9,537 nucleotides of DNA from Caulobacteraceae bacterium (GCA_947501315.1 CANMXH010000083.1:1-9537), one strand, 5' to 3'; numbered from the stretch's first letter, positions 1-7,114 are shown. Translations and numbers: made by a program. Notes: a model not told the origin generated them from the letters alone.

Positions 1-228
1 GGCGGCATCCGGCAGGCGAGAGTCGAGGATCACGGTTTCCAGCGGCCAGTCGATCAAGGCCTGAATTGCACCGGCCAGGGAACGGGCGGTCAAGGTGCGC
101 CAGCCGAGCGAGTCCAGGCCCTGGCACAGGGGGCCGACAAGGCCGTCGTCAGGTGCGACGACCAGTATGCGCGGATCGGAACCCAAGGGTAAAATCTCCA
201 GCCGCTCCCAGCCCGGGCGCGATCTCAT
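1..228 (-). CDS. Response regulator receiver-domain protein (N-terminal part, runs off the left edge)
   Basis: This is the 5' part of a minus-strand gene whose 3' end lies beyond base 1. The translation has a beta strand ILVV, a hydrophobic helix, and the motif VILDSRLPD. The Asp in LDSRLP fits the phospho-acceptor position of a CheY-like receiver domain (D-x-x-x-P pattern). The usual acidic pair right after ILVV is replaced by Ala-Pro, with Asp-Asp two residues later, so the metal pocket may be altered. Two starts are in frame. ATG at 228 has no Shine-Dalgarno but sits 8 nt after a possible -10 box. TTG at 186 has a GGAG about 9 nt upstream and gives an N-terminus more typical of receivers. 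I chose ATG with low certainty. Any output domain is outside the window, so the pathway is unknown. The gene is divergent from yihY. Confidence 0.68.
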   Translation of the reverse strand, partial: MRSRPGWERLEILPLGSDPRILVVAPDDGLVGPLCQGLDSLGWRTLTARSLAGAIQALIDWPLETVILDSRLPDAA

Positions 229-236
229 GGCTGCGG

Positions 237-266
237 ACCATAGCGAGGGCAGGCGGCCCCAAGCAA
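237..266 (-). promoter_or_regulatory. Possible leaderless promoter of the response-regulator gene
   Basis: Read on the minus strand, TTGCTT (261-266) is followed after 18 nt by TATGGT (237-242), which lies 8 nt before the ATG at 228. The -10 box matches TATAAT at four of six positions and the -35 box is weak. If it is real, transcription would begin at or next to the ATG, giving a leaderless mRNA, a class common in Caulobacter-type bacteria. This is inference from spacing only. Confidence 0.25.
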
Positions 267-341
267 CGGGCTGACCGACGCTTTTCACAGCGGGTTTCCC
301 ATAGGCCGAATTGGAGTAGTAGTGCGAGCTTGCAGGTTGCG

Positions 342-1307
342 GTGACTGGATTGCGGGCAAGATCGGATATCGAGGCAGTGGCGCGCTGGGCGAGGCCGAG
401 GCTGTGGGGTCGCCTGTCGGTCAAGGCGTTCACACGCAGCTGGGGCCGCGACGTGATGCTCTACACCGGCGGGGTATCCTTCTTCGCCCTGCTGGCGGTC
501 TTTCCGGCGATCGCCATTCTGATCGGCTTCTACAAGGCGGTGCTGTCCATCGGCCAGGTCAGTGAACAGGCGGCCGCGCTCGCAGATGTCTTGCCGACGG
601 CTGCACGCGCCATCTTCCACCAGGAGATCGAGCGTCTGGCCAATGCCTCGGCACGGACTGTTTCGGCCCAGAGCTTCTTCGCTGTCGTCATCGGCGGCTA
701 TGCGGCGCACCGCGGGTTCAAGGCCCTGCTGGCCGGACTGAACCTGATACATGACGAGTCAGAGCCGCACGGATTTTTCAAATTCAATCTCCTGGCCTTC
801 TTCGTGGCCCTCGCGGCCTTCCTTCTGTTCACGGTGGTTTCCGGGGCAGTGGTGACCTCGCGACTGCTGGAGCATACCGGGCCGGGAAATGCACAGCCGA
901 CCGGCGGGGCGCTGCCGCTGGAGGGCCTCTGGCCGGCGCTCGGTCTGGTGATCGGCCTGACCATGCTCTACCGCTACGCCATGTCCCATCGGACGCCGGT
1001 GGCTTGGGGACCCTCGATCGCCGGTGGTCTGGTGGCGACGGTGATGTCGACGGTTTCGTCCTGGCTCTGCGCCATCTACGTCGAGCAGATCGCGCCTTTG
1101 GGTGCGACCTACGGCTCGGTCGGCGCGGTGGTGGTGCTGTTGATCTGGCTGTCATGGAACGTCAACGCCATCTTTTATGGCGGTGCGTTCGCCACCGAGA
1201 TGGAGATCGCCGCGCGCTCAGCGGACGCAACCGGGGTCGAGCCCGATACGCCCCTGCCGGATTCGGTGGTCAGCCTGTCGGAGCGGCGGGCGTCACGACC
1301 ACGATAG
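342..1307 (+). CDS. yihY: YihY/virulence factor BrkB family inner-membrane protein
   Basis: A polytopic inner-membrane protein of about 321 residues. Hydrophobic segments lie near residues 41-65, 107-127, 145-167, 190-212, 223-247 and 256-283, which fits the six-helix YihY/BrkB (UPF0761, once mis-called RNase BN) family. Family signatures include VSFFALLAVFPA in the first helix and the C-terminal block YVEQIAPLGATYGSVGAVV followed by LLIWLSWNVNAIFYGGAF. The usual late GAExNxE motif appears as GGAFATEME. The molecular function of the family is not settled. No ATG in this frame is suitable: the open frame reaches ATG 66, but that stretch lies opposite the divergent regulator gene. GTG 342, with AGG five nt upstream, is my choice; TTG 330 and TTG 351 are alternatives. 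The last 38 bp overlap the convergent tusA, leaving no room for a terminator between them. Confidence 0.9.
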   Translation: MTGLRARSDIEAVARWARPRLWGRLSVKAFTRSWGRDVMLYTGGVSFFALLAVFPAIAILIGFYKAVLSIGQVSEQAAALADVLPTAARAIFHQEIERLANASARTVSAQSFFAVVIGGYAAHRGFKALLAGLNLIHDESEPHGFFKFNLLAFFVALAAFLLFTVVSGAVVTSRLLEHTGPGNAQPTGGALPLEGLWPALGLVIGLTMLYRYAMSHRTPVAWGPSIAGGLVATVMSTVSSWLCAIYVEQIAPLGATYGSVGAVVVLLIWLSWNVNAIFYGGAFATEMEIAARSADATGVEPDTPLPDSVVSLSERRASRPR

Positions 1308-1500
1308 TCAGGACCCCGTCCGTCTCCGTGATCGAAACGGTTTCTCCGCCGACCCCGGCCATCAGATGCGGCACATCGATGCGCGCCATCGGATCCGTGG
1401 CCAGCAGGGTGAAACACGCACCGGGGGCCGCTCCGCGCATCGCCTTCTGAAGCTTCAGGCCGGGGGTCGGGCAGCGGTGGCCGCGCGCGTCGACGATCAC
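1270..1500 (-). CDS. tusA: TusA/SirA-family sulfurtransferase
   Basis: A complete 76-residue protein of the small TusA/SirA/YeeD fold. The signature RCPTPGLKLQKAM carries Cys10 in the CPxP motif, the residue that holds the persulfide in this family. The C-terminal half has the expected beta strands (FTLLATDP, VSITETDGVLTIVVV). TusA passes sulfur to partners for tRNA thiolation or molybdenum-cofactor and sulfur metabolism. No tusBCDE partners are in the window, so the acceptor here is unknown. The start is GTG at 1500, whose last two bases plus the next base form the TGA stop of cinA, a 4-nt overlap that suggests translational coupling. The 3' end overlaps the yihY 3' end on the other strand. 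Confidence 0.92.
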   Translation of the reverse strand: MIVDARGHRCPTPGLKLQKAMRGAAPGACFTLLATDPMARIDVPHLMAGVGGETVSITETDGVLTIVVVTPAAPTG

Positions 1501-1988
1501 GCGCGCATCCGTTCAAGCAGCAGGCCAAGGGCCACGCGGACACTGGCCAGCCGGACCTGTTCGCGCCCGATGTCGCCGAAGCGGTGCATCGCATGGATTT
1601 CGCCATGCGGGCCGACGGCGCCGAAATGGACCAGACCCACGGGTTTTTCAGCCGAGCCACCGCCGGGTCCGGCGACGCCCGTCACCGAGACCGAGACGTC
1701 CGCCCCGGACCCTGCGAGGGCCCCCAGGGCCATGGCGCGCGCTACCGGTTCCGACACGGCACCATGGGCTTCGATCAGATCTGCCGGTACAGCCAGCAGG
1801 TCGGTCTTGGCCGCATTGCTGTAGGTGACGAAACCGCGCTCAAGGACCGCCGAGGAGCCGGCGATCGCGGTCAGGGCTCCGGCCACCAGCCCGCCGGTGC
1901 AGCTCTCCGCCGTGACAAGGACAAGCCCCCTTGCGGCTGCTGTCTCGATCACCTGACGGGCGAGGGTCTGGATGTCTTCGGGGAACAT
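1497..1988 (-). CDS. pncC: CinA-family nicotinamide-nucleotide amidohydrolase (PncC type)
   Basis: A 163-residue, single-domain CinA C-terminal protein, close in length to E. coli PncC/YgaD, and lacking the N-terminal MoCF-like domain of long CinA proteins. Members deamidate nicotinamide mononucleotide to nicotinic acid mononucleotide in pyridine-nucleotide salvage. The hallmarks are TAESCTGG (residues 26-33), YSNAAK (56-61) and VTGVAGPGGGSAEKPVG, with GLVHFGAVG following. Ser46, Tyr56 and Lys61 have the spacing of the Ser-Tyr-Lys catalytic set I recall for bacterial NMN deamidases, so the enzyme looks active. The start is ATG 1988. A GGAAAG about 12 nt upstream is a weak ribosome-binding candidate. 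It is first in a two-gene unit with tusA and divergent from the spermidine-synthase-like gene across about 84 bp. Databases often label such genes cinA. Confidence 0.94.
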   Translation of the reverse strand: MFPEDIQTLARQVIETAAARGLVLVTAESCTGGLVAGALTAIAGSSAVLERGFVTYSNAAKTDLLAVPADLIEAHGAVSEPVARAMALGALAGSGADVSVSVTGVAGPGGGSAEKPVGLVHFGAVGPHGEIHAMHRFGDIGREQVRLASVRVALGLLLERMRA

Positions 1989-2072
1989 GAATCGAGGGGC
2001 TTTCCGAAGGCGGCGCGAGTCGGTCTAGGGTGACGGCCGGCGCCCGATGTGGCGACAGCATACGGGGCGGGC

Positions 2073-4388
2073 ATGAGCGATACTACAGCGGTCTCCGGCA
2101 TCGGTGTGGCACCGGACCGGCTTACGCCCATCCTGTTCGCGGTCGCTATCTTCACCTCGGCGGCGCTGGTGTTTGTGGTCCAGCCGATGGTGACCAAACT
2201 GGTCCTGCCGATGCTGGGTGGATCGCCGGCGGTGTGGAACACCGCCATGGTCTTTTTCCAGACCGCCCTGTTGGCCGGCTACGGCTATGCCCACCTTTTG
2301 CAGAAGGTCGGATCGATCAAGACCCAGGTGGGTATCCATCTCGGCCTGCTGGTGGCCGCCGCACTGTTCCTGCCGCTCAGCGTCAATGGCCTGCTGGGAG
2401 ACCCCGACCCGGCGGCACCGATCGTCTGGCTGCTGGCGACCCTGACCCTTTCGGTCGGTGCGCCGTTCGCGGTGCTGTCGGCGACTGCGCCGCTGCTCCA
2501 GGCCTGGTATGCCCGGGTCCGCGTCGGCCATGCCGACGGCCAGAACCCCTATGTCCTGTATGCCGCCTCCAATCTCGGCAGCTTCCTGGCCCTGCTGTCC
2601 TATCCGATCCTGATCGAGCCCCTTGCGACCCTGTCGGGCCAGCGCGGCTGGTTCGGCTGGAGCGGCGGCTATGCCATCTTTGTGCTGCTGGTCGTGGCCC
2701 TGGCCTTCACGGTCTGGCGCCGGCGGCTGGACCAGACGTCCGAGCCCGCTCAACTCGAGGCCAGCGCCCCGCTGTCATGGCGTGAGAAGGGCATTCTGGT
2801 CCTGCTGGCGGCCGCGCCGTCCAGCCTGATGCTGGGAGTGACTTCCCACCTGTCGACCGATGTGGCCTCGGCACCCTTCCTGTGGGTTCTGCCGCTGGCA
2901 TTGTACCTGCTGACCTTTGTCATCGCCTTCCAGAACCGGCCTTGGATTCCGCTCGACATCACCCTGATCATTCAGGGAGCGACGGGTGCCATCGTGGTCC
3001 TGATCGTGGCCTTCCGCTCGGCCAACTGGTCGCTGGCTTTCGGCCTGCACCTGATTGCCTTCTTCTTTGCAGCCCTGATGTGCCACCAGTTGCTGGCCGC
3101 CAGACGGCCACCACCGGACCGGCTGACGGAGTTCTATCTCCTGATGTCGGTGGGCGGCGTGGTTGGCGGGGCTTTCACGGCGCTGCTGGCACCGGTGATC
3201 TTCAACATGGTGTGGGAGTATCCGCTGGTGCTGGTGCTCGTCGGCCTGGCCCGGCCCTGGGGCAGGGGACGCCTGAGCGGAGCCCCGCTGGGGACCCTGA
3301 TCGCCGCCGTGGCTGTCGCGGCCTCGCCGGTACTGCTGTCGCTCTGGCTCGACGCCAATGACGGCGCGCGCGGCTGGTTCCACGCCAATTTCCCGCTCGG
3401 CATGGACCAGTTGACCATGGTCCTGCTGATGCCGGCGGCGATCTGTGCCTTCCTGCTCCGCGACCGGGCGCTGGCCTTTACCGCCATCCTGCTGATGATC
3501 ACCCTCTCGGCACAGTGGATCGCGCGCGGTTACGACTGGAGCTATTCCGAGCGCAGCTTCTTCGGGGTGATGCGCGTGGCCAATGCACCGGACCCGCGAC
3601 TGGGGGGCGACGTCCATGTGCTGATGCACGGCACGACCCTGCACGGTGCCCAGGCCCGTGATGGCCGGTTTGCCTGTGTCCCGACCCTTTACTATGCGGC
3701 ATCGACGCCGATCGGACAGGCCGCAACCATGATCGGGCATCGCGGTCCGGCGCGGATCGGCGTTGTCGGCCAGGGCTCGGGAGCGATGGCGACCTACAAA
3801 CGCACCGAAGACTCCATGACCTTCTTCGAGATCGATCCCATGGTGGACCGGCTGTCGCGCGATCCGCAATGGTTCAGCTTTATCTCCGACTGTGCTTCCG
3901 GCCCGATCAACACCGTGCTCGGTGACGCACGGCTGACGCTGGCGAACGAGGTGCCGGGGTCCTACGATCTGCTGATCATCGACGCCTTCTCATCGGACGC
4001 GGTGCCGACCCATCTGCTGACGGTCGAGGCGATCGAAGGCTATCTGGCCTTGCTCAAGCCTCAGGGTGTGGTGCTGCTGCACCTGTCGAACCGTAACCTC
4101 GACATCACATTGCCGGCCGTCGCGGCTGCGCAGGCTCTGGGCAAGTCGAGCCTGCACCAGCTCTACTATGAGAGCGACAACACGCCCGAGATGGCCGAGG
4201 CGTCGACGGAGGTGCTGATCCTTTCGCCGACCCCGGAGGGGCTTGCGGATTTCAGGGCGGACAGCCGCTGGAACACCCCGGCGCAGACCGCGGTGCGACC
4301 GTGGACGGACGACTATGTCAACCTGTTCGGATCGCTCCAGCGCAGCATGTTCGACACGCCGGAACTGCAGGCGCTCAGGAGCCAGTAA
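2073..4388 (+). CDS. Fused multi-pass membrane / spermidine-synthase-like protein
   Basis: A protein of 771 residues. Residues 1 to about 490 hold roughly 14 hydrophobic segments, with blocks typical of proteins called fused MFS/spermidine synthase: QPMVTKLVLPMLGGSPAVWN, NPYVLYAASNLGSF and SHLSTDVASAPFLWVLPLAL. Residues about 500-740 form a Rossmann methyltransferase-like domain related to aminopropyltransferases. It has VVGQGSG (564-570), FFEIDP (Glu586), LGDARL (Asp618) and IIDAFSSDAVP (Asp637). These could bind S-adenosylmethionine or its decarboxylated form. The substrate half differs from SpeE: HGTTLHGAQ (519-527) and LYYAAS replace the usual LDGxxQ and YHE motifs, so the true reaction is uncertain and polyamine synthesis should not be assumed. 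ATG 2073 has GGGG 5 nt upstream; GTG 2049 is an alternative adding eight residues. The 3' end overlaps convergent ispDF by 14 bp. Confidence 0.86.
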   Translation: MSDTTAVSGIGVAPDRLTPILFAVAIFTSAALVFVVQPMVTKLVLPMLGGSPAVWNTAMVFFQTALLAGYGYAHLLQKVGSIKTQVGIHLGLLVAAALFLPLSVNGLLGDPDPAAPIVWLLATLTLSVGAPFAVLSATAPLLQAWYARVRVGHADGQNPYVLYAASNLGSFLALLSYPILIEPLATLSGQRGWFGWSGGYAIFVLLVVALAFTVWRRRLDQTSEPAQLEASAPLSWREKGILVLLAAAPSSLMLGVTSHLSTDVASAPFLWVLPLALYLLTFVIAFQNRPWIPLDITLIIQGATGAIVVLIVAFRSANWSLAFGLHLIAFFFAALMCHQLLAARRPPPDRLTEFYLLMSVGGVVGGAFTALLAPVIFNMVWEYPLVLVLVGLARPWGRGRLSGAPLGTLIAAVAVAASPVLLSLWLDANDGARGWFHANFPLGMDQLTMVLLMPAAICAFLLRDRALAFTAILLMITLSAQWIARGYDWSYSERSFFGVMRVANAPDPRLGGDVHVLMHGTTLHGAQARDGRFACVPTLYYAASTPIGQAATMIGHRGPARIGVVGQGSGAMATYKRTEDSMTFFEIDPMVDRLSRDPQWFSFISDCASGPINTVLGDARLTLANEVPGSYDLLIIDAFSSDAVPTHLLTVEAIEGYLALLKPQGVVLLHLSNRNLDITLPAVAAAQALGKSSLHQLYYESDNTPEMAEASTEVLILSPTPEGLADFRADSRWNTPAQTAVRPWTDDYVNLFGSLQRSMFDTPELQALRSQ

Positions 4389-5514
4389 GCTCGATCGTCG
4401 CAAGGGCCTGGGCGGCCAGGCCTTCGCCGCGGCCGGTGAAACCCATGGCCTCGGTCGTGGTCGCCTTGACGCTGACGGCGTCGAGCGGAAGCGACAGCAG
4501 TTCGGCCAGCCGTTCGCGCATGGCCTGACGATGCGGCTTCACCTTCGGCCGCTCGCAGATCAGGGTCACGTCAACATTGACAAGCCGCCCGCCCCGCGCC
4601 GTCAGACGATCCACGGCGTGGATCAGGAAGCGGTCGGACGAGGCCCCCTTCCACTGAGGATCCGTGGGCGGGAAATGGTCGCCGATGTCGCCGTCACCCA
4701 TGGCCCCGAGAATGGCGTCGGTGAGGGCGTGCAGCCCGGCGTCGGCATCGGAATGGCCGATAAGGGTCTGGTCATGCGGGACTTCCACACCGCACAGCCA
4801 GACCGAGGACCCCGGCCCCCAGCGGTGGGCGTCAAAGCCCTGGCCAACGCGGGTCTGACGGGGAATGAGCGCTTCAGCCATGGCGAAATCCTCCGGCCAG
4901 GTCAGTTTCATCAGTCGCGTTTCGCCCGGGACGATCAGGACCCTGCCGCCCGCGCGCTCGACCACAGCGGCCTCGTCAGTGGCCGTCTCGTCTTCCGGCC
5001 AGGCCGCAAAGGCATCGACAATGACCTGATAGCGGAAGGCCTGGGGGGTCTGGGCGCGCCACAGGTCTGCCCGATCCACTGAGCCTGCCACATGACCGTC
5101 TGCGGCCCGGCGCAGGCTGTCGGCGACCGGCAGGGCAGGGAGGGCCCCATCGGCCGTGTCGAGGGCTGCGATCAGGCGATGAATCACGGGACTTTCAAGG
5201 AAGGGGCGGGCCGCGTCATGGATCAGCACGGGGCGGTCGCCGGGCCCACCGAGCGTCCGAAGGCCGTTGCGGACCGAAGCGGCCCGCGAAGAACCGCCGG
5301 TCGCCAGTCTCCAGCCGGAGAGATCATTGAGGGCAGTGGCTGCTGCGGCCTCGGATCCCGCCGCGACGACGACGACCACATCCGATGCGCCGGCCCTGAG
5401 CATCGCCTCGACGGACCATCGGATGACCGGCTTGCCGCCCAGCGCGCGCCATTGCTTGGCTTCGCCGGCACGGCTTCCTGTTCCGGCGGCGACGATGATT
5501 GCGGAGAAGCTCAT
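4375..5514 (-). CDS. ispDF: Bifunctional IspD/IspF (MEP pathway)
   Basis: A 379-residue fusion catalysing two non-consecutive cytosolic steps of the MEP isoprenoid route: CTP-dependent formation of CDP-methylerythritol (IspD) and cyclisation to MEcPP (IspF). The IspD half (about 1-220) shows IIVAAGTGSRAGEAKQW with the nucleotide-binding Arg/Lys, LIHDAARPF (Asp100), RAQTPQAF (153-160) and Lys203 before TWPEDF. The IspF half (about 222-379) shows GQGFDAH with metal ligands Asp228 and His230, GHSDADAG with His254, GDIGDHFPPTDP (276-287) and the C-terminal KATTTEAMGFTGRGEG. All key residues are present, so both activities look intact. The fusion is typical of alphaproteobacteria. Start is ATG 5514. 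GAAG 8 nt upstream is a weak ribosome-binding site; the same bases could instead be part of a -10 (TAGAAG, 7 nt before ATG). The gene diverges from the MAPEG gene. Confidence 0.98.
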   Translation of the reverse strand: MSFSAIIVAAGTGSRAGEAKQWRALGGKPVIRWSVEAMLRAGASDVVVVVAAGSEAAAATALNDLSGWRLATGGSSRAASVRNGLRTLGGPGDRPVLIHDAARPFLESPVIHRLIAALDTADGALPALPVADSLRRAADGHVAGSVDRADLWRAQTPQAFRYQVIVDAFAAWPEDETATDEAAVVERAGGRVLIVPGETRLMKLTWPEDFAMAEALIPRQTRVGQGFDAHRWGPGSSVWLCGVEVPHDQTLIGHSDADAGLHALTDAILGAMGDGDIGDHFPPTDPQWKGASSDRFLIHAVDRLTARGGRLVNVDVTLICERPKVKPHRQAMRERLAELLSLPLDAVSVKATTTEAMGFTGRGEGLAAQALATIELTGS

Positions 5515-5613
5515 GGTGCCGCTTCTACCGGCCCTGTGCTGTGCTGACGAGGCCCCTTGGTGCCGGGTGCATCCTGTTTGACAACGGACAAGGCCTCAGC
5601 CAGCCTGTTGCCC

Positions 5614-5618
5614 GGAGG
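5614..5618 (+). promoter_or_regulatory. Strong Shine-Dalgarno that fixes the MAPEG start
   Basis: A perfect GGAGG lies 7 nt before ATG 5626. It decides the start of the MAPEG gene against the longer open frame beginning at 5557, and it is the clearest ribosome-binding site in the window. Confidence 0.8.
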
Positions 5619-5625
5619 ATTTCCG

Positions 5626-6051
5626 ATGCACTCTGCGATCCTGCAACCCGTCATTGTCCTGGTGCTATGGTCGATGGTGATGTGGGGGTGGCTGTATGCC
5701 ACCCGCCTGCCTGCGATGGTTCAGGCCCGCACGAAGCTGGACCCCGATTTGCCGCGGGACATCATGATGGCCGGGCTGCCCCCTCGTGTGCGGTGGAAGG
5801 CGGACAACTACAATCATCTGATGGAGCAGCCGACGCTGTTCTATGCGACGGCGCTGACCCTGGCGCTGGTCGGGCAGGGCGACGGGCTGAATCTCTGGTT
5901 GGCCTGGGCCTATGTCGCCCTGCGAGTGGTGCACAGCCTGATCCAGGCCCTGGTCAATGTGATCCTGTGGCGGTTTGCCATCTTCATGGTCGCGAGCAGT
6001 GTCCTTGTCCTTCTCGCAGTGCGCGCTGCGATAGCCGTGTTCCAGGTCTGA
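5626..6051 (+). CDS. MAPEG-family membrane protein
   Basis: A 141-residue integral membrane protein with about four hydrophobic helices (near 4-24, 70-85, 88-110 and 116-139), the size and topology of the MAPEG superfamily (microsomal glutathione S-transferase-like). The conserved block is ADNYNHLMEQPTLFY, with Asn61, Asn63, His64, Glu67 and Gln68, followed by WAYVALRVVHSLIQ, where Arg and His are typical family residues. Eukaryotic members conjugate or reduce lipophilic substrates with glutathione. Bacterial members of this branch have no assigned substrate, so only family membership is supported. The N-terminal helix begins right at the start and may act as an uncleaved signal anchor. The gene is divergent from ispDF across 111 bp, and its stop is 44 bp before dusB. 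Confidence 0.91.
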   Translation: MHSAILQPVIVLVLWSMVMWGWLYATRLPAMVQARTKLDPDLPRDIMMAGLPPRVRWKADNYNHLMEQPTLFYATALTLALVGQGDGLNLWLAWAYVALRVVHSLIQALVNVILWRFAIFMVASSVLVLLAVRAAIAVFQV

Positions 6052-6053
6052 GT

Positions 6054-6069
6054 CCCGGTTGGACCCGGG
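6054..6069 (+). other. Short GC hairpin after the MAPEG stop
   Basis: CCCGG (6054-6058) and CCGGG (6065-6069) can pair around a 6-nt loop, TTGGAC, just after the MAPEG stop codon. There is no following T-run, so it is a poor intrinsic terminator. It may protect the MAPEG mRNA end or do nothing. The loop is also the proposed -35 box of dusB. Confidence 0.3.
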
Positions 6070-6088
6070 GCGTGAAAACCCCTATCTG
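6059..6088 (+). promoter_or_regulatory. Possible leaderless promoter of dusB
   Basis: TTGGAC (6059-6064) and TATCTG (6083-6088) are separated by 18 nt. The -10 box ends 7 nt before ATG 6096, so transcription would begin at the start codon. There is no Shine-Dalgarno in front of that ATG, which agrees with a leaderless mRNA. The boxes are partial matches and the call is inference. Confidence 0.33.
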
Positions 6089-6095
6089 CCCGCCC

Positions 6096-7082
6096 ATGCA
6101 AAGCGGCCTGCAGATCGGCGACGTCTGGGTACCCGGCCGGGTGCTGACCGCCCCCATGACCGGCATTACCGATCTGCCCTTTCGGAGGCTCGCGAGCCGG
6201 CTCGGCGCAGCCTATGTCGCGACCGAGATGGTAGCGGCCGCCGAACTGGCCCGGGCCCGGCCCGATGTCGTGCGCCGCGCCGCTGTTGGTGAGGGCCTGC
6301 CCCTGACCGTGATCCAGCTGGTCGGCCGGGACCCGGCTGCCATGGCCGAGGGCGCGCGCATGGCCGAACAGGCCGGTGCCGACATCGTGGACCTGAATTT
6401 CGGCTGTCCGGCCAAGGAGGTGACGGGCTCTGCCTGCGGATCGGCCCTGATGCGCACGCCCGAGCTGGCCGCGCGGCTCATGCAGGCCGCGGTCGAGGCC
6501 ACCAGCCGGCCGGTGACGGTCAAGATGCGCCTCGGCTGGGACGATGCCCACCGGAACGCGGCCCTGCTGGCAAGGCGGGCAGAGGACATCGGAGTCCGGG
6601 CTGTCACAGTGCATGGGCGGACGCGGCAACAGTTCTATACCGGCGTCGCCGACTGGACGGCGGTCGGCGAGGTCAAGGCGGCGGTGAGCATACCGGTCAT
6701 CGTCAACGGCGACATCCTGACAGCAGACGACGCCCGTGAGGCCCTGCGCCAGTCGGGGGCCGACGCCCTGATGCTGGGCCGCGGCGTCTATGGGCGACCT
6801 TGGCTGGCCGCCCATATGGAGCGGGCCCTGGCTGACGGCACCGTCCTGCTGGAACCCGACCGGGAGGAGCGGCTGGCTATCGTCATCGAGCACCTGCGCG
6901 CCTCGGTCGCCTTCTATGACCTGCCGCTGGGACTGAAGATGTTTCGCAAACACCTCGGCTGGTACGTCGAACAGGCCCCCTGGCCGGCCGATGCGCTGGA
7001 ACGGCGAGCGGCAAAGGCTCGCCTGTGCCGGCTGGAAACCGCTGCGGCGGTAGAGACCGCCCTCGCGACGCTGTGGGAGTAA
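6096..7082 (+). CDS. dusB: tRNA-dihydrouridine synthase, DusB/NifR3 type
   Basis: A 328-residue FMN-dependent, cytosolic TIM-barrel enzyme that reduces uridine to dihydrouridine in the D-loop of tRNAs with NAD(P)H. Signatures in order: TAPMTGITDLPFRRL (flavin-binding strand), VIQLVGRDP, DLNFGCPAKEV with catalytic Cys104, VTVKMRLGWD, VHGRTRQQFYTG, PVIVNGDI and LMLGRGVYGRPWL, followed by a C-terminal helical tRNA-binding part. The residue after Lys107 is Glu108, where DusB proteins I recall have a second Lys, and Cys114 takes a position that is often Ser or Ala. ATG 6096 lacks a ribosome-binding site but fits the leaderless promoter. GTG 6072, with GGGG just upstream, is the alternative and adds eight residues. 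In alphaproteobacteria this gene (nifR3) commonly precedes ntrBC-ntrYX. Here ntrY follows after 62 bp. Confidence 0.96.
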   Translation: MQSGLQIGDVWVPGRVLTAPMTGITDLPFRRLASRLGAAYVATEMVAAAELARARPDVVRRAAVGEGLPLTVIQLVGRDPAAMAEGARMAEQAGADIVDLNFGCPAKEVTGSACGSALMRTPELAARLMQAAVEATSRPVTVKMRLGWDDAHRNAALLARRAEDIGVRAVTVHGRTRQQFYTGVADWTAVGEVKAAVSIPVIVNGDILTADDAREALRQSGADALMLGRGVYGRPWLAAHMERALADGTVLLEPDREERLAIVIEHLRASVAFYDLPLGLKMFRKHLGWYVEQAPWPADALERRAAKARLCRLETAAAVETALATLWE

Positions 7083-7114
7083 GTGACGCATTCCAGCAAC
7101 CAGGGTGTTGATAT

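Noticed and set aside
66..341. Upstream extension of the yihY open frame to ATG 66
   Set aside because: The stretch would overlap the divergent regulator gene and the gap, is Arg/Pro/Ser rich, and does not resemble the N-terminus of YihY proteins.
2775..3869. Minus-strand open frame (364 codons) opposite the membrane/spermidine-synthase-like gene
   Set aside because: The product is rich in His, Gln, Arg and Gly with no recognisable fold, and the opposite strand has strong family motifs.
5578..5583. Perfect TTGACA as a -35 box for the MAPEG gene
   Set aside because: At normal spacing the -10 position reads CAGCCT, a poor match, and transcription would start on top of the Shine-Dalgarno. It is probably chance.
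5499..6095. Upstream extension of the dusB open frame
   Set aside because: It runs in another frame through the whole MAPEG gene, which has its own strong Shine-Dalgarno and family motifs; Dus proteins begin close to the flavin-binding strand.
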